Notes: generated from the sequence alone by a model not told the origin. Positions 1-7,951 are shown, numbered from the stretch's first letter. The stretch is DNA of 13,486 bases from Rhizobium sp. Q54 (GCA_945901195.1 CAMDKB010000074.1:1-13486), one strand, 5' to 3'. A program made the numbers and translations.

Positions 1-630
1 TTCCAACTGGCCAGCCATGATCTCGACATTCGCGGTGGCGGCAACCTTCTGGGCGACGAACAATCGGGCCACATCAAGGAAGTGGGCTACGAACTTTATC
101 AGCAAATGCTGGAAGAGGCTGTCACAGCGCTGAAAGCTGGCCTGACGGAAACTGTGGAAGAGCAATGGTCGCCTGCCATCACCATCGGCACGCCGGTGAC
201 GATTCCGGAAGACTATATTTCCGATCTCACATTGCGGCTGGGTCTTTATCGCCGCCTCTCCCTGCTGGAGACGGACGAGGAAATCGAAGCCTTTGCAGCA
301 GAAATGGTGGACCGCTTCGGTCCTTCACCGCCGGAAGTCGAGCAATTGCTAAAGCTGGTTTCCATCAAGGCCCTGTGCCGCAGGGCGCATGTGGACAAGG
401 TCGATGCAGGGCCAAAGGGCGTCATCCTCTCGTTCCGCGACAATTCGTTCGCCAATCCGCAGGGCCTCGTGCGCTTCATTGCCGAACAACGCAGCGAAGC
501 GAAAGTTCGCCCGGACATGCGCGTTGTTTTCATGCGTGATTTCGAGAGTGCAGACGCGCGGCTTGAAGGCACACGCCAGATCATGCGCACGCTGGTGGGC
601 ATTGCTGAAAAGGGCAAGAAGGCCGCGTAG
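1..630 (+). CDS. mfd: Transcription-repair coupling factor Mfd, C-terminal part (5' end outside window)
   Basis: Mfd is the ATP-dependent translocase that removes RNA polymerase stalled at DNA lesions and recruits UvrA for transcription-coupled repair. The reading frame is open from base 1, so this is the last 209 residues of a protein usually about 1,150 long. The first visible residues, FQLASHDLDIRGGGNLLG followed by DEQSGHIKEVGYELYQQML, are the highly conserved stretch just after the last helicase motif. The remainder (ITIGTPVTIPEDYI, then LRLGLYRRLSLLETDEEIEAF, EMVDRFGPSPPEVEQLL) is the C-terminal TRCF/D7 domain that auto-inhibits UvrA contact. The GTG at 82 is internal and not a start. 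The stop is TAG at 628-630. The gene converges on the phosphatase gene, with 74 bp between the stops. The match to the family is strong. Confidence 0.97.
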   Translation, partial: FQLASHDLDIRGGGNLLGDEQSGHIKEVGYELYQQMLEEAVTALKAGLTETVEEQWSPAITIGTPVTIPEDYISDLTLRLGLYRRLSLLETDEEIEAFAAEMVDRFGPSPPEVEQLLKLVSIKALCRRAHVDKVDAGPKGVILSFRDNSFANPQGLVRFIAEQRSEAKVRPDMRVVFMRDFESADARLEGTRQIMRTLVGIAEKGKKAA

Positions 631-645
631 CAGAAATAATATCAA

Positions 646-661
646 AAGTGCATTCGCACTT
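646..661. terminator. Weak hairpin between convergent mfd and phosphatase genes
   Basis: A 6-bp perfect stem, AAGTGC with GCACTT around the loop ATTC, sits in the 74-bp convergent gap. Read on the minus strand, it is followed by TTGATATTATTT, a broken T-rich tract, so it could end the hisD-cluster transcript. On the plus strand no T run follows. A second AT-only inverted repeat (AATAAA/TTTATT) lies at 674-687. The position is right for a terminator but the stem is short. Confidence 0.35.
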
Positions 662-704
662 GCCGAACCGATGAATAAAACTTTATTGCTTTGGTTTGAA
701 AGAG

Positions 705-1163
705 TCAGCCACCGCCGCTGCTTTGCCAGCTCAGCAGATCCATGATGCGCGTCTCAAGGCCGTCGCGCACATTGCGATAGGCGTCGAGCATCTGCTCGCG
801 AGAGCCCTGCACGGCTGTCGAATCTATCGTCGGCCAATACAGGACATCTGAAGCCATCGTGCGCGTATATTCCAGCGCAGAATGGTGTGCTTCGGGCGAC
901 AACGAGACAATCATGTCAAAACTCTCGTCTTCAAGATCGTCGAAGACGCGCGGCTTGTGTCTCGTTATATCGATGCCGATTTCCTCCATGACCGCTGCGG
1001 CAAAGGGGTCGATCTGACCGGGCCTGACGCCGACACTGGCTATGAAAATATCGCGGCCGAAATGATGGCGCGCCAGGGCCTCTGCCATGGGCGAACGAAC
1101 AGCATTGAAAGAACAGGCGAACAGCACTGATTGAGGCCGTTTTTTGAGGGCCGGCCCGCTCAT
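705..1163 (-). CDS. Low-molecular-weight protein-tyrosine-phosphatase / ArsC-type family protein
   Basis: This 152-residue protein belongs to the low-molecular-weight phosphotyrosine phosphatase fold, often annotated as arsenate reductase in Hyphomicrobiales. The P-loop C(X)5R is present near the N-terminus as C17-SFNAV-R23, followed by SPMAEALARHHFG. The general-acid loop near residue 114 reads YWPTIDST: the aspartate is kept, but the usual following proline of the DP pair is serine. The end, REQMLDAYRNVRDGLETRI, is typical of the alphaproteobacterial clade next to hisD. It follows the UPF0262 gene by 33 bp on the same strand and is probably co-transcribed. A purine-rich GGATCAGG lies just upstream of the ATG at 1163. 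Whether the substrate is a phosphoprotein, a small phosphate or arsenate cannot be told. There are none of the additional resolving cysteines expected of thioredoxin-coupled arsenate reductases, which favours a phosphatase. Confidence 0.85.
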   Translation of the reverse strand: MSGPALKKRPQSVLFACSFNAVRSPMAEALARHHFGRDIFIASVGVRPGQIDPFAAAVMEEIGIDITRHKPRVFDDLEDESFDMIVSLSPEAHHSALEYTRTMASDVLYWPTIDSTAVQGSREQMLDAYRNVRDGLETRIMDLLSWQSSGGG

Positions 1164-1196
1164 GCAGCCTGATCCTGAAAATTGTAGCCCATCGGC

Positions 1197-1679
1197 TCAC
1201 CCCTTCCAATGCAGGGCTGTCACCAGCGTGAAAATACGCCGCGCCGTTTCAAAATCGCAATCAATCTTGCCTGCCAGTCTTTCGGCCAGCAATTTAGCTC
1301 CGTCGTTGTGCAAGCCGCGCCGTCCCATGTCGATGGATTCAATTTGCGAGGGCGTGGCGGTGCGGATGGCCGAAAAATAGCTTTCGCAAACCATGAAATA
1401 GTCTTTGAGCAACCGGCGAAAAGGCGAAAGCGAGAGGATGTGCGTAACAACGGGCTCGCCAGCGCCGCCGCGTATTTCGAACGCCAGTCTGGATTCATGC
1501 AACGCTATGTTGAGCGAATATGGGCCGCCTTCGTGGCCGGGAATGTTGAAATCGTTCTGTTCAACCAGATCGTAGATCGCAATCGCGCGCTCGTGTTCCT
1601 GATCGGGATTGCCACGGCCGATGGAGGCTTCATCGAGTGTGACAGCAATCAGGCGGCGCGTGTTCGCGTTGTCATTCAT
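1197..1679 (-). CDS. UPF0262 family protein
   Basis: A 160-residue cytosolic protein of the UPF0262 family, which has no assigned biochemical role and is largely confined to alphaproteobacteria. The conserved blocks are visible: RRLIAVTLDE at the N-terminus, RAIAIYDLVEQNDFNIPGHE, SPFRRLLKDYFMVCESYF in the middle, and the C-terminal signature IDMGRRGLHNDGAKLLAERL with FETARRIFTLVTALHWKG. The length is the usual one for the family. No signal peptide or membrane segment is visible. Its ATG at 1679 lies 3 bp beyond the hisD stop, so translational coupling is likely and the two are almost certainly one operon. The persistent association with hisD suggests a housekeeping role, but nothing in the sequence says which. 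Confidence 0.93.
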   Translation of the reverse strand: MNDNANTRRLIAVTLDEASIGRGNPDQEHERAIAIYDLVEQNDFNIPGHEGGPYSLNIALHESRLAFEIRGGAGEPVVTHILSLSPFRRLLKDYFMVCESYFSAIRTATPSQIESIDMGRRGLHNDGAKLLAERLAGKIDCDFETARRIFTLVTALHWKG

Positions 1680-1682
1680 ATC

Positions 1683-2978
1683 TCATTCCAGATTGAGGCG
1701 TATGGCGACAGAGCGGGCATGTGCATCGAGACCTTCCACCTTGCCCAGCGCGATGGCTGAAGGACCCAGAGCACGCAGGCTCTCGGGCGCGCATTTCAGA
1801 ATCGACGTACGCTTCATGAAATCGAGAAGGTTGAGACCGGAGGAAAATCTGGCGGAACGCGCGGTTGGTAAAACGTGGTTGGAGCCACCGACATAGTCGC
1901 CGATCGCCTCCGGCGTATGCCCGCCAATGAATATGGCGCCGGCGTTGTGTACGCGCGCGGCAATCTCTTCGGCATCGGCTGACATGATTTCCAGATGTTC
2001 GGCTGCGATGCGGTCGGCGATGCCGATGGCGTCGCCCAGTTTCGCGCACAGGATGATCGCGCCGAAGTCACGCCAGCTGGCACCGGCGATGTCCTTGCGG
2101 GGCAGAGTTGCAAGCTGATGGTTGACTGATGCAGCCACCGCGTCCGCCAGTCCGGCATCATCGGTGATCAGCAGCGATTGAGCTGCGGTGTCATGTTCTG
2201 CCTGCGCCAGAAGGTCGGCGGCGATCCAGTCGGGATTGGCGGAACTGTCCGCCATGATAAGAACTTCGGACGGACCGGCGATCATGTCGATACCGACTTG
2301 TCCAAAGACCTGCCGCTTTGCAGCCGCGACATAGGCGTTGCCGGGGCCTACAATCTTGAAAACGGGGGCGATGCTGGACGTACCATAGGCAAGGGCGGCA
2401 ATCGCCTGCGCTCCCCCCATGCGATAGATTTCATCGACGCCGGCCAGTTCAGCTGCGGCAAGGACCAGCGGATTCATTTCGCCGCCCGGTGCGGGAACCG
2501 CCATGACGACCCGCTTCACCCCTGCCACTTTGGCCGGCACTGCGTTCATCAAGACCGAAGACGGGTAACTTGCCGTTCCGCCCGGGACATAGAGGCCGAC
2601 AGCCTCCACGGCTGTCCACCGCCAGCCCAATTCGACGCCCAGCGCGTCAGTGAAGCGCTGATCAACGGGCCGCTGCGTTTCGTGATAAGCGACGATGCGC
2701 TTGTGCGCGAACGCCAGTGCGTCCAGCGCTTCAGCCGAGCATTGAGCGCGCGCGGCAGCAATCTCTGCACCGCTGACACGCAGGCTGGTCTTGCTGAAGT
2801 CCAGCCGGTCGAAATTGAGCGAGTATTCCGCCAACGCTGAATCACCGCGCGCCCTGACATCCTTGATAATGGCGCGCACTGCACGGTCGACGTCTTCAGA
2901 AACTTCCCGCTTCATGGCAAGAAGCGCCCGAAATCCCTCTTCGAAACCGGGCTCTCGCATATCGAGCCGAATTGGCAT
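1683..2978 (-). CDS. hisD: Histidinol dehydrogenase
   Basis: HisD carries out the last two steps of histidine synthesis, oxidising L-histidinol to L-histidinal and then L-histidine with two NAD+. The 431-residue length is normal for the family. The zinc ligands correspond to Q259 and H262 (LLAQAEHDTAAQSLL), D361 (DYVGGSNHVLPT) and H420 (VEGLDAHARSVAIRL). The catalytic pair is E327-H328 in AAEHLEIM. Other family blocks seen are VGLYVPGGTASYPSSVLMNA, KIVGPGNAYVAAAKR and DMIAGPSEVLI. The ATG at 2978 is preceded by a good ribosome binding site, AGGAGT, five bases upstream. It follows the DUF2948 gene by 25 bp and precedes the UPF0262 gene by 3 bp. All catalytic residues are intact. Confidence 0.98.
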   Translation of the reverse strand: MPIRLDMREPGFEEGFRALLAMKREVSEDVDRAVRAIIKDVRARGDSALAEYSLNFDRLDFSKTSLRVSGAEIAAARAQCSAEALDALAFAHKRIVAYHETQRPVDQRFTDALGVELGWRWTAVEAVGLYVPGGTASYPSSVLMNAVPAKVAGVKRVVMAVPAPGGEMNPLVLAAAELAGVDEIYRMGGAQAIAALAYGTSSIAPVFKIVGPGNAYVAAAKRQVFGQVGIDMIAGPSEVLIMADSSANPDWIAADLLAQAEHDTAAQSLLITDDAGLADAVAASVNHQLATLPRKDIAGASWRDFGAIILCAKLGDAIGIADRIAAEHLEIMSADAEEIAARVHNAGAIFIGGHTPEAIGDYVGGSNHVLPTARSARFSSGLNLLDFMKRTSILKCAPESLRALGPSAIALGKVEGLDAHARSVAIRLNLE

Positions 2979-3003
2979 TTGTTACTCCTGAGAAATCCTG
3001 CAG

Positions 3004-3492
3004 TCAGTGGCCCGTGTCTTCGTCATCGAGTGCATGGCCAGGACGCTTGCGTGTTTTCCAACGCAAATCCAGATCGCTCATCTGCACCTCGATATAGTCC
3101 ACTTCCAGTCGCACCGCTCCGCCTGCTGAAAAGGTAAGCCGAATGACGCCGCCCGGCGCATCGCCCGGCTCAAACGTGATGCTCAAGAGATTGAGAACCC
3201 TGCTCTTGCGACGCTGATCGAAACCGTGCACCGAAACCTTTCGCACACCGTCAAAATGCAATCCGGTCTGGCAACGCTCGATTCGCCCTGCTTCAGCCGC
3301 CAGCCAGTCGAATCTCTGGCAGACAAACGCAAAGCGACGCTCCTGCTGAAGCCAAGCCATATCCGATATGCGCACGATCGCGTCCTGCAGATTGGCCGAA
3401 ATGACCTCAATATCCTCAGAATCGAAGGCAAGCAGCCTCAAACTCGCAGATGCGGGCGCTTCATCCTTGCCGCTATTCTTTCGTTCAGCCAT
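3004..3492 (-). CDS. DUF2948 family protein
   Basis: A 162-residue soluble protein matching the DUF2948 family, found next to hisD in many alphaproteobacteria and of unknown function. Recognisable stretches are LRLLAFDSEDIEVISANLQD near the N-terminus, DMAWLQQERRFAFVCQRFDW, GLHFDGVRKVSVHGFDQ, LLSITFEPGDAPGGVIRLTF and GAVRLEVDYIEVQMSDLDL. The regular alternation suggests a mostly beta fold with no export signal. It is the first gene of the cluster here. In related genomes murA commonly lies upstream, but here the next gene is a divergent exported protein, so the promoter for the whole hisD cluster should lie in 3493-3620. I see no convincing -35/-10 pair there. The ATG at 3492 lacks a strong ribosome binding site, so the start is moderately certain. 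Confidence 0.9.
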   Translation of the reverse strand: MAERKNSGKDEAPASASLRLLAFDSEDIEVISANLQDAIVRISDMAWLQQERRFAFVCQRFDWLAAEAGRIERCQTGLHFDGVRKVSVHGFDQRRKSRVLNLLSITFEPGDAPGGVIRLTFSAGGAVRLEVDYIEVQMSDLDLRWKTRKRPGHALDDEDTGH

Positions 3493-3620
3493 TGTTCAGC
3501 CCTGTCCAATGCAGAGTTAGCTGTGCCACTTCAGGAAGGCAATCGTTTGACGGTTCGATATGTCCTCCTGAAAGGATCGCCCGCATCCTGTATAGGGGCT
3601 AGGCAACAGGGAGTAGAGTC

Positions 3621-3968
3621 ATGACAGTTTCGTTCAGGCGCCTGGCAGCAAAGTCCACAAGCGTGGCCATAGGTTTGATTGCGCTGGCGTGTGCAGCCTC
3701 GCAGGCGAGCGCCCAATATTACCCTTACCCGCAGCCGGGATATTATCCACCGCCCCAGGCGCCGGTCTATTATCCTCAGCCGCAGCCCTATTACGTGCCA
3801 CAGCAACCCCCGCCGGGATATTATACTCCGCGTCCGTCGCGAAATGCTGTCGCCGAACAATGTGCCACTCAATATGGCACATGCAGCATTGGCCCAACCC
3901 GGCCAGGCCGGGGTTGCAATTGTTTCTTCCCCGGTTCGGGCAAAATTCCGGGTGTTGCAGTTCGCTGA
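3621..3968 (+). CDS. Small secreted proline/tyrosine-rich protein with four-cysteine tail
   Basis: A 115-residue predicted exported protein that I cannot name. Residues 1-31 form a Sec signal peptide: basic SFRRLAAK, hydrophobic SVAIGLIALACA, cleavage after ASA. Residues 32-72 are low-complexity, made of YYP/PQP/PPPGYY units with about ten prolines and paired tyrosines. The tail carries C81, C88, C99 and C101 (C-x6-C-x10-C-x-C), which could form two disulphides in the periplasm. A GGGAG ribosome binding site lies about 10 bases before the ATG. Four other frames are open across this locus because of the repeat composition, but only this one has both a ribosome binding site and a signal peptide. 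Similar short exported proteins with a Cys-rich tail occur in Hyphomicrobiales with no known function. It is divergent from the hisD cluster and 177 bp upstream of opgG. Confidence 0.78.
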   Translation: MTVSFRRLAAKSTSVAIGLIALACAASQASAQYYPYPQPGYYPPPQAPVYYPQPQPYYVPQQPPPGYYTPRPSRNAVAEQCATQYGTCSIGPTRPGRGCNCFFPGSGKIPGVAVR

Positions 3969-4080
3969 CGGCCGAACCAGTTGCAAAACTGCGGACGCTG
4001 AGCACAGGGCATCGGGACATTAACTATCCTGATGCCGCGCGCGCGAATGGCTAACAATTTCTTGCAAAAACCATCGCGCT

Positions 4081-4109
4081 CGCCCGGATTTTGCTATAGG
4101 AAACGGGCG
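4081..4109. promoter_or_regulatory. Inverted repeat CGCCCG/CGGGCG around a possible -10 upstream of opgG
   Basis: Perfect 6-bp arms CGCCCG (4081-4086) and CGGGCG (4104-4109) flank TTGCTATAGG, which resembles a -10 box. The element ends 36 bp before the opgG ATG. A further small hairpin CGGG/CCCG follows at 4110-4122 in the leader. No -35 hexamer at good spacing is evident (TTGCAA at 4062-4067 is too far). The repeat could be an operator or chance in GC-rich sequence; support is weak. Confidence 0.3.
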
Positions 4110-4145
4110 CGGGGAAATCCCGGTTTGGCGGGTTGACGGGCTTTC

Positions 4146-5747
4146 ATGTTCAGGCGTCGTGAGTTGTTGAGAGGTGCGCTGGTGGGCCTTGCTGTCCCAG
4201 CGCTTGATGTGTTTGCCGGCATTTCCGGCGCATTCAGCCAGACAAGCGATGCTGACAAGCCCGCACCAGGCGCACCACCCGAGCCAGCGCCAGTCAATGG
4301 CGCAAAAACCAAGCCGTTTACACAAAACCTGGTTGCGGACGAAGCGCGGGACAGGGCTGCAAAGCCATTCAGGTCTTCGGGTGCGGACTTGCCGGATCTT
4401 TTTTCGAAACTGGAATTTGACCAGTTTCAGGACATCAAACGCAAGCCCGAAACGCTGATCTGGGCCGATGAAAATACGGGCTTTGCGATCGAGCCGCTGC
4501 ATCGTGGCTCGATATTCTCCAGCGAAATGTTACTGCATGTCGTCGATAACGGCGCCGAAACGCGGCTGACCTACCGGCGTGAAGATTACGACTTCGGCAA
4601 GCTCAAACCGCCAGCAGAAACTTCATCGCTGGGCTTTTCGGGATTTCGTGTCTTTCGAACTGATGGCAAGGGCAATCGCGAGGAAGTTGCGGTTTTTCAG
4701 GGCGCGTGTTTCTACAAGGCGATTGCCGAACATCAGATGCCAGGCATCACTGCGCGTGCGCTGGCCTTGCGTGTTGGCGACCCCAGGGGTGAGGAAGTAC
4801 CCCGGCTCGTGTCAGCCTGGATCGAAAAGCCGACGCGGGCCAAGAATGCCCTCGTCATCTACGCGCTTCTGGATTCGCCCAGCCTCAGTGGCGCTTTTCG
4901 CTTTACCCTGAGACCGGGTGACGCCACCATCGTCGATACAGAATGCACGCTGTTCACACGTGTCGCGATTGATCACTTCGGGCTTGGCGCGATGCAGGCG
5001 ACATACCTCTTTGGCCCTATGGATCGCCGCCGCTCGGAGGACATCCGTCCCGGTGTTTACGAAGTATCAGGCCTGCAGATGCTGAGCGGCCGCAAGGAAT
5101 GGATCTGGCGCCCGATATCCAATCGCGACACGCTGCAGGTTTCGGCTTTTGTTGACGAAAATCCGGCGGGTTTTGGACTGTTACAAAGGGATCGCGAATT
5201 CTTCCGGTTTCTCGACGACGAGCAATTCTGGCATCAGCGCCCTTCGGTGTGGATAGAGCCTATCGGGGAATGGGGCAAAGGCACTGTGACGCTGGCGGAA
5301 ATTCCCGCTGATTCCCAACTGAACCAAAATATCGTCGCTTATTTCAGGCCCCGGGAACCACTGGCCGCGGGATCGGAGACGAATTTTGCTTACCGGCAGT
5401 TCTGGTGCTGGACCCCGCCTGAACGGCCAAAGTTTGCCGTCACGACGACCTCGCGACTCGGGCGGGCCTATGGCGCTTCGGCCAATTCACGCCGTCGCCG
5501 TGTTCTCGTCGAATTCACAGGCGATATATTTGGCGAAGACAAACCCCAGGATGAAATCCGTCCCAGGGTTGCCTGTTATTCGGGGACCATCACATCGGTG
5601 CGCACGACCCTGATCACAGAACGCAAAACCATGCGGGTTCAATTTGAGTTCGACCCCGGACAATCCAACCAGAGCGAGTTGCGGCTTGATCTTGCTGTTC
5701 GCGATACGCCGGTGACCGAGACATGGCTTTATCGATGGACGCCGTGA
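4146..5747 (+). CDS. opgG: Periplasmic glucan biosynthesis protein OpgG/MdoG family, Tat-exported
   Basis: OpgG-family proteins act in the periplasm on the nascent glucan made by OpgH to yield osmoregulated periplasmic glucans; E. coli OpgG and OpgD have been shown to be beta-1,2-glucanases. This 533-residue protein aligns with the family throughout: ARALALRVGDPRGEEVPRL, WIEKPTRAKN, MLSGRKEWIWRPISN (residues 312-326), GFGLLQRDREFFRFLDDEQ (342-360), RPSVWIEPIGEWGKGTVTL (365-383) and DSQLNQNIVAYFRP (389-402). The end TPVTETWLYRWTP matches the family C-terminus. The N-terminus, FRRRELLRGALVGLAVPAL, is a twin-arginine signal, a feature of OpgD rather than E. coli OpgG, so the protein could equally be called OpgD-like. 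A Pro/Ala linker (38-53) follows the signal. Its last 25 bp overlap opgH, showing a translationally coupled operon. The start fits the Tat motif although its ribosome binding site is poor. Confidence 0.95.
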   Translation: MFRRRELLRGALVGLAVPALDVFAGISGAFSQTSDADKPAPGAPPEPAPVNGAKTKPFTQNLVADEARDRAAKPFRSSGADLPDLFSKLEFDQFQDIKRKPETLIWADENTGFAIEPLHRGSIFSSEMLLHVVDNGAETRLTYRREDYDFGKLKPPAETSSLGFSGFRVFRTDGKGNREEVAVFQGACFYKAIAEHQMPGITARALALRVGDPRGEEVPRLVSAWIEKPTRAKNALVIYALLDSPSLSGAFRFTLRPGDATIVDTECTLFTRVAIDHFGLGAMQATYLFGPMDRRRSEDIRPGVYEVSGLQMLSGRKEWIWRPISNRDTLQVSAFVDENPAGFGLLQRDREFFRFLDDEQFWHQRPSVWIEPIGEWGKGTVTLAEIPADSQLNQNIVAYFRPREPLAAGSETNFAYRQFWCWTPPERPKFAVTTTSRLGRAYGASANSRRRRVLVEFTGDIFGEDKPQDEIRPRVACYSGTITSVRTTLITERKTMRVQFEFDPGQSNQSELRLDLAVRDTPVTETWLYRWTP

Positions 5748-7951
5748 TCCTTCCCGAGACTCCGGCAATGAACTCTGCAGCCCTTGAACCTGACGTTTCG
5801 CACGAGAAGCCGGCGGCGATCACGCTGCCCATAATCACGCCTGCCATGCCTGCGGAATCTCCGCTTGCAATGCCAGTGCAGTCGCTGACACAATTTGATC
5901 GCCGGACCCGCCGCAAGCCACATGACAAAAGCTTGAACTGGTGGACCTTTTTCAGCCGCATCGTCGTATTTGGCGGTGGCTTTGCCCTCACCGCCTATGG
6001 CGCCAACGAAATGTTCGGCGTTATCAACGTCGGAACGATTACTGTTCTGAAATGGCTGTTGCTGGTTCTCTTCGTCATCAATTTCTCGTGGATTGCCTTC
6101 TCGTTCTGCGCCTCACTCGCGGGCGCTGCATGGCTCCTGACCAAAGGGCGTGAAAAGGGCTTGCCGGTCAAACCTCTTCGCGAACGCACCGCTGTCGTGA
6201 TGCCGATTTATAATGAAACGCCAGCCCGCGTGATGTGCGCCATGCAGGCGATGATCGAAGAGGTCGCGCTGACAGGTAAGGGCGAACATTTCGACTGGTT
6301 TCTTTTGTCCGATACCACGAACCCGGATGTCTGGATCGAAGAGGAACGCGCTTTTACAGGTTTGCGCGCGCGCGTCGCCAGCAAGGCGCAGGTCTATTAC
6401 CGGCACCGGCCCAAGAACAACGCGCGCAAGACCGGCAATATCTCCGATTTTGTCACACGTTGGGGCGGCTCTTACGCCCATATGCTAGTTCTCGATGCTG
6501 ACAGCCTGATGAGCGCGGACACGATTTTGCGGCTGACGGAAGCCATGGAGAATGATCCGGATGCGGCGATCATTCAATCACCCCCGCTGATCATCAATCG
6601 TAATACGCTGCTCGCACGGTTGCAACAGTTTGCGGCGCGTTTTCAGGGTCCGATTGTGAGTGCCGGATTGCAGGCCTGGTCTGGCGCATCGGGCAATTAC
6701 TGGGGCCACAACGCGGTTATTCGTATGCGCGCCTTCGCGGACCATTGTGGTCTGCCCGTCCTGCGCGGAAACCCGCCGTTTGGCGGACATATCATGAGCC
6801 ATGATTTCATCGAGGCTGCCCTGCTCCGCCGCGCCGGATATTCGATTTACATGCTGCCCGCATTAAGCGGCAGCTATGAGGAAAGTCCGCCCTCGCTGAT
6901 TGACCTCGCCGTTCGCGACAGGCGCTGGTGTCAGGGCAATCTCCAGCATATCCGGATCATTTTTGCCAAGGGGTTCACCCTCGCGACGCGTCAACACATC
7001 GCGCAGGGCATCATGAGTTATCTTGCCTCCCCGCTCTGGCTGGGCCAGTTGCTCGTTGGTATCGTGCTCGTCCTGCAATCAACCTACATTCGCCCGGAAT
7101 ATTTCTCCGATCAGGTGACGCTGGTTCCAGCCTGGCCCGTGTTCGATGCCGAGCGCGCGCTCTGGCTGTTTGGCGTGACAATGGCTGTACTGCTTGCGCC
7201 GAAGTTCTTTGGAATGTTCGTTGCGATCTTCAAGGCGCGCGTCCGGCGCGCCAGTGGTGGCGCGATCGGAATATTCTTTTCGACATTACTCGAAATCATC
7301 CTGTCTTCGCTTTTCGCGCCCATCATGATGTTGATACAGACTGGCTCGGTGCTGCGCATCCTGTCTGGACGGGATGCGGGCTGGAATCCACAACGCCGGG
7401 ACGACGGAACAATACCGCTTCGCACCATCGTTGGACGCCATTTCTGGCACACGATTCTGGGAATCATAACGCTTGTCGCCGCCTTCCTGATTGCCCCTTC
7501 ACTCGCGGCCTGGATGTCGCCGACGATTGCCGGCCTGATTTTTGCCATTGGCCTCTCATGGGCAAGCGGGCAATTGGGCATTGGCCTGGCGCTGAAAGCC
7601 ATCGGCCTTCTGCGGACTCCCGAGGAAACGCAGGCTCCCGACGTGGCCGTGCGCGCCGCAAAGATACTTACGGAGAATCCGGGACCGGACGAGCCTGCCA
7701 ATGCGCTGGCGGCCATTCACCAAAACCCTGACTTGCGCGCTGTTCATGAGGCATTTTTGCCTCCTGGGTCGCTGCATGTCCGTGGACAGGTCGACCCAAA
7801 TCGCGCCGTCGTAGAAGCCAAGCTCAACGACGCTCACAGCGTCGAAGAAGCCATTGCCTGGATCAAGCCATCGGAATGCAGTGTGTTGCTGCATGACAGG
7901 GCGCTGATCGACATGTTGGCGCGGCTCCCCGCGCGATCAGACTCTGAATGA
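5723..7951 (+). CDS. opgH: Glucans biosynthesis glucosyltransferase OpgH/MdoH
   Basis: OpgH is the inner-membrane family-2 glycosyltransferase that polymerises UDP-glucose into beta-glucan and extrudes it to the periplasm. The 742-residue protein is shorter than E. coli OpgH (about 850), chiefly through shorter ends. Residues 1-70 are a cytoplasmic Pro/Ala-rich tail; membrane segments lie at about 75-98 and 108-138. The catalytic domain has AVVMPIYNET (157-166), DWFLLSDTTNPD, KNNARKTGNISDF, the metal-binding DAD at 258-260 (MLVLDADSLMS), GGHIMSHDFIEAALLRRAGY with D361, and RDRRWCQGN (398-406), OpgH's version of the QxxRW motif. Several hydrophobic helices follow from about 425 to 625. The ATG at 5723 lies inside the opgG end; the next in-frame ATG at 5735 would remove only four residues. 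All catalytic acids are present. Confidence 0.96.
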   Translation: MALSMDAVILPETPAMNSAALEPDVSHEKPAAITLPIITPAMPAESPLAMPVQSLTQFDRRTRRKPHDKSLNWWTFFSRIVVFGGGFALTAYGANEMFGVINVGTITVLKWLLLVLFVINFSWIAFSFCASLAGAAWLLTKGREKGLPVKPLRERTAVVMPIYNETPARVMCAMQAMIEEVALTGKGEHFDWFLLSDTTNPDVWIEEERAFTGLRARVASKAQVYYRHRPKNNARKTGNISDFVTRWGGSYAHMLVLDADSLMSADTILRLTEAMENDPDAAIIQSPPLIINRNTLLARLQQFAARFQGPIVSAGLQAWSGASGNYWGHNAVIRMRAFADHCGLPVLRGNPPFGGHIMSHDFIEAALLRRAGYSIYMLPALSGSYEESPPSLIDLAVRDRRWCQGNLQHIRIIFAKGFTLATRQHIAQGIMSYLASPLWLGQLLVGIVLVLQSTYIRPEYFSDQVTLVPAWPVFDAERALWLFGVTMAVLLAPKFFGMFVAIFKARVRRASGGAIGIFFSTLLEIILSSLFAPIMMLIQTGSVLRILSGRDAGWNPQRRDDGTIPLRTIVGRHFWHTILGIITLVAAFLIAPSLAAWMSPTIAGLIFAIGLSWASGQLGIGLALKAIGLLRTPEETQAPDVAVRAAKILTENPGPDEPANALAAIHQNPDLRAVHEAFLPPGSLHVRGQVDPNRAVVEAKLNDAHSVEEAIAWIKPSECSVLLHDRALIDMLARLPARSDSE

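Noticed and set aside
2178..2840. Open plus-strand frame of 220 codons antisense to hisD
   Set aside because: Shadow of a complete HisD with all catalytic residues; the Cys/His/Arg-rich composition is typical of antisense frames in GC-rich genes.
3531..3986. Open frames on both strands over the Pro/Tyr-rich protein gene
   Set aside because: Repetitive codons keep several frames open by composition; only the frame at 3621-3968 has a ribosome binding site and a signal peptide.
6928..7731. Open plus-strand frame of 267 codons in another phase inside opgH
   Set aside because: OpgH is continuous and well conserved over this stretch; the alternative frame shows no domain.
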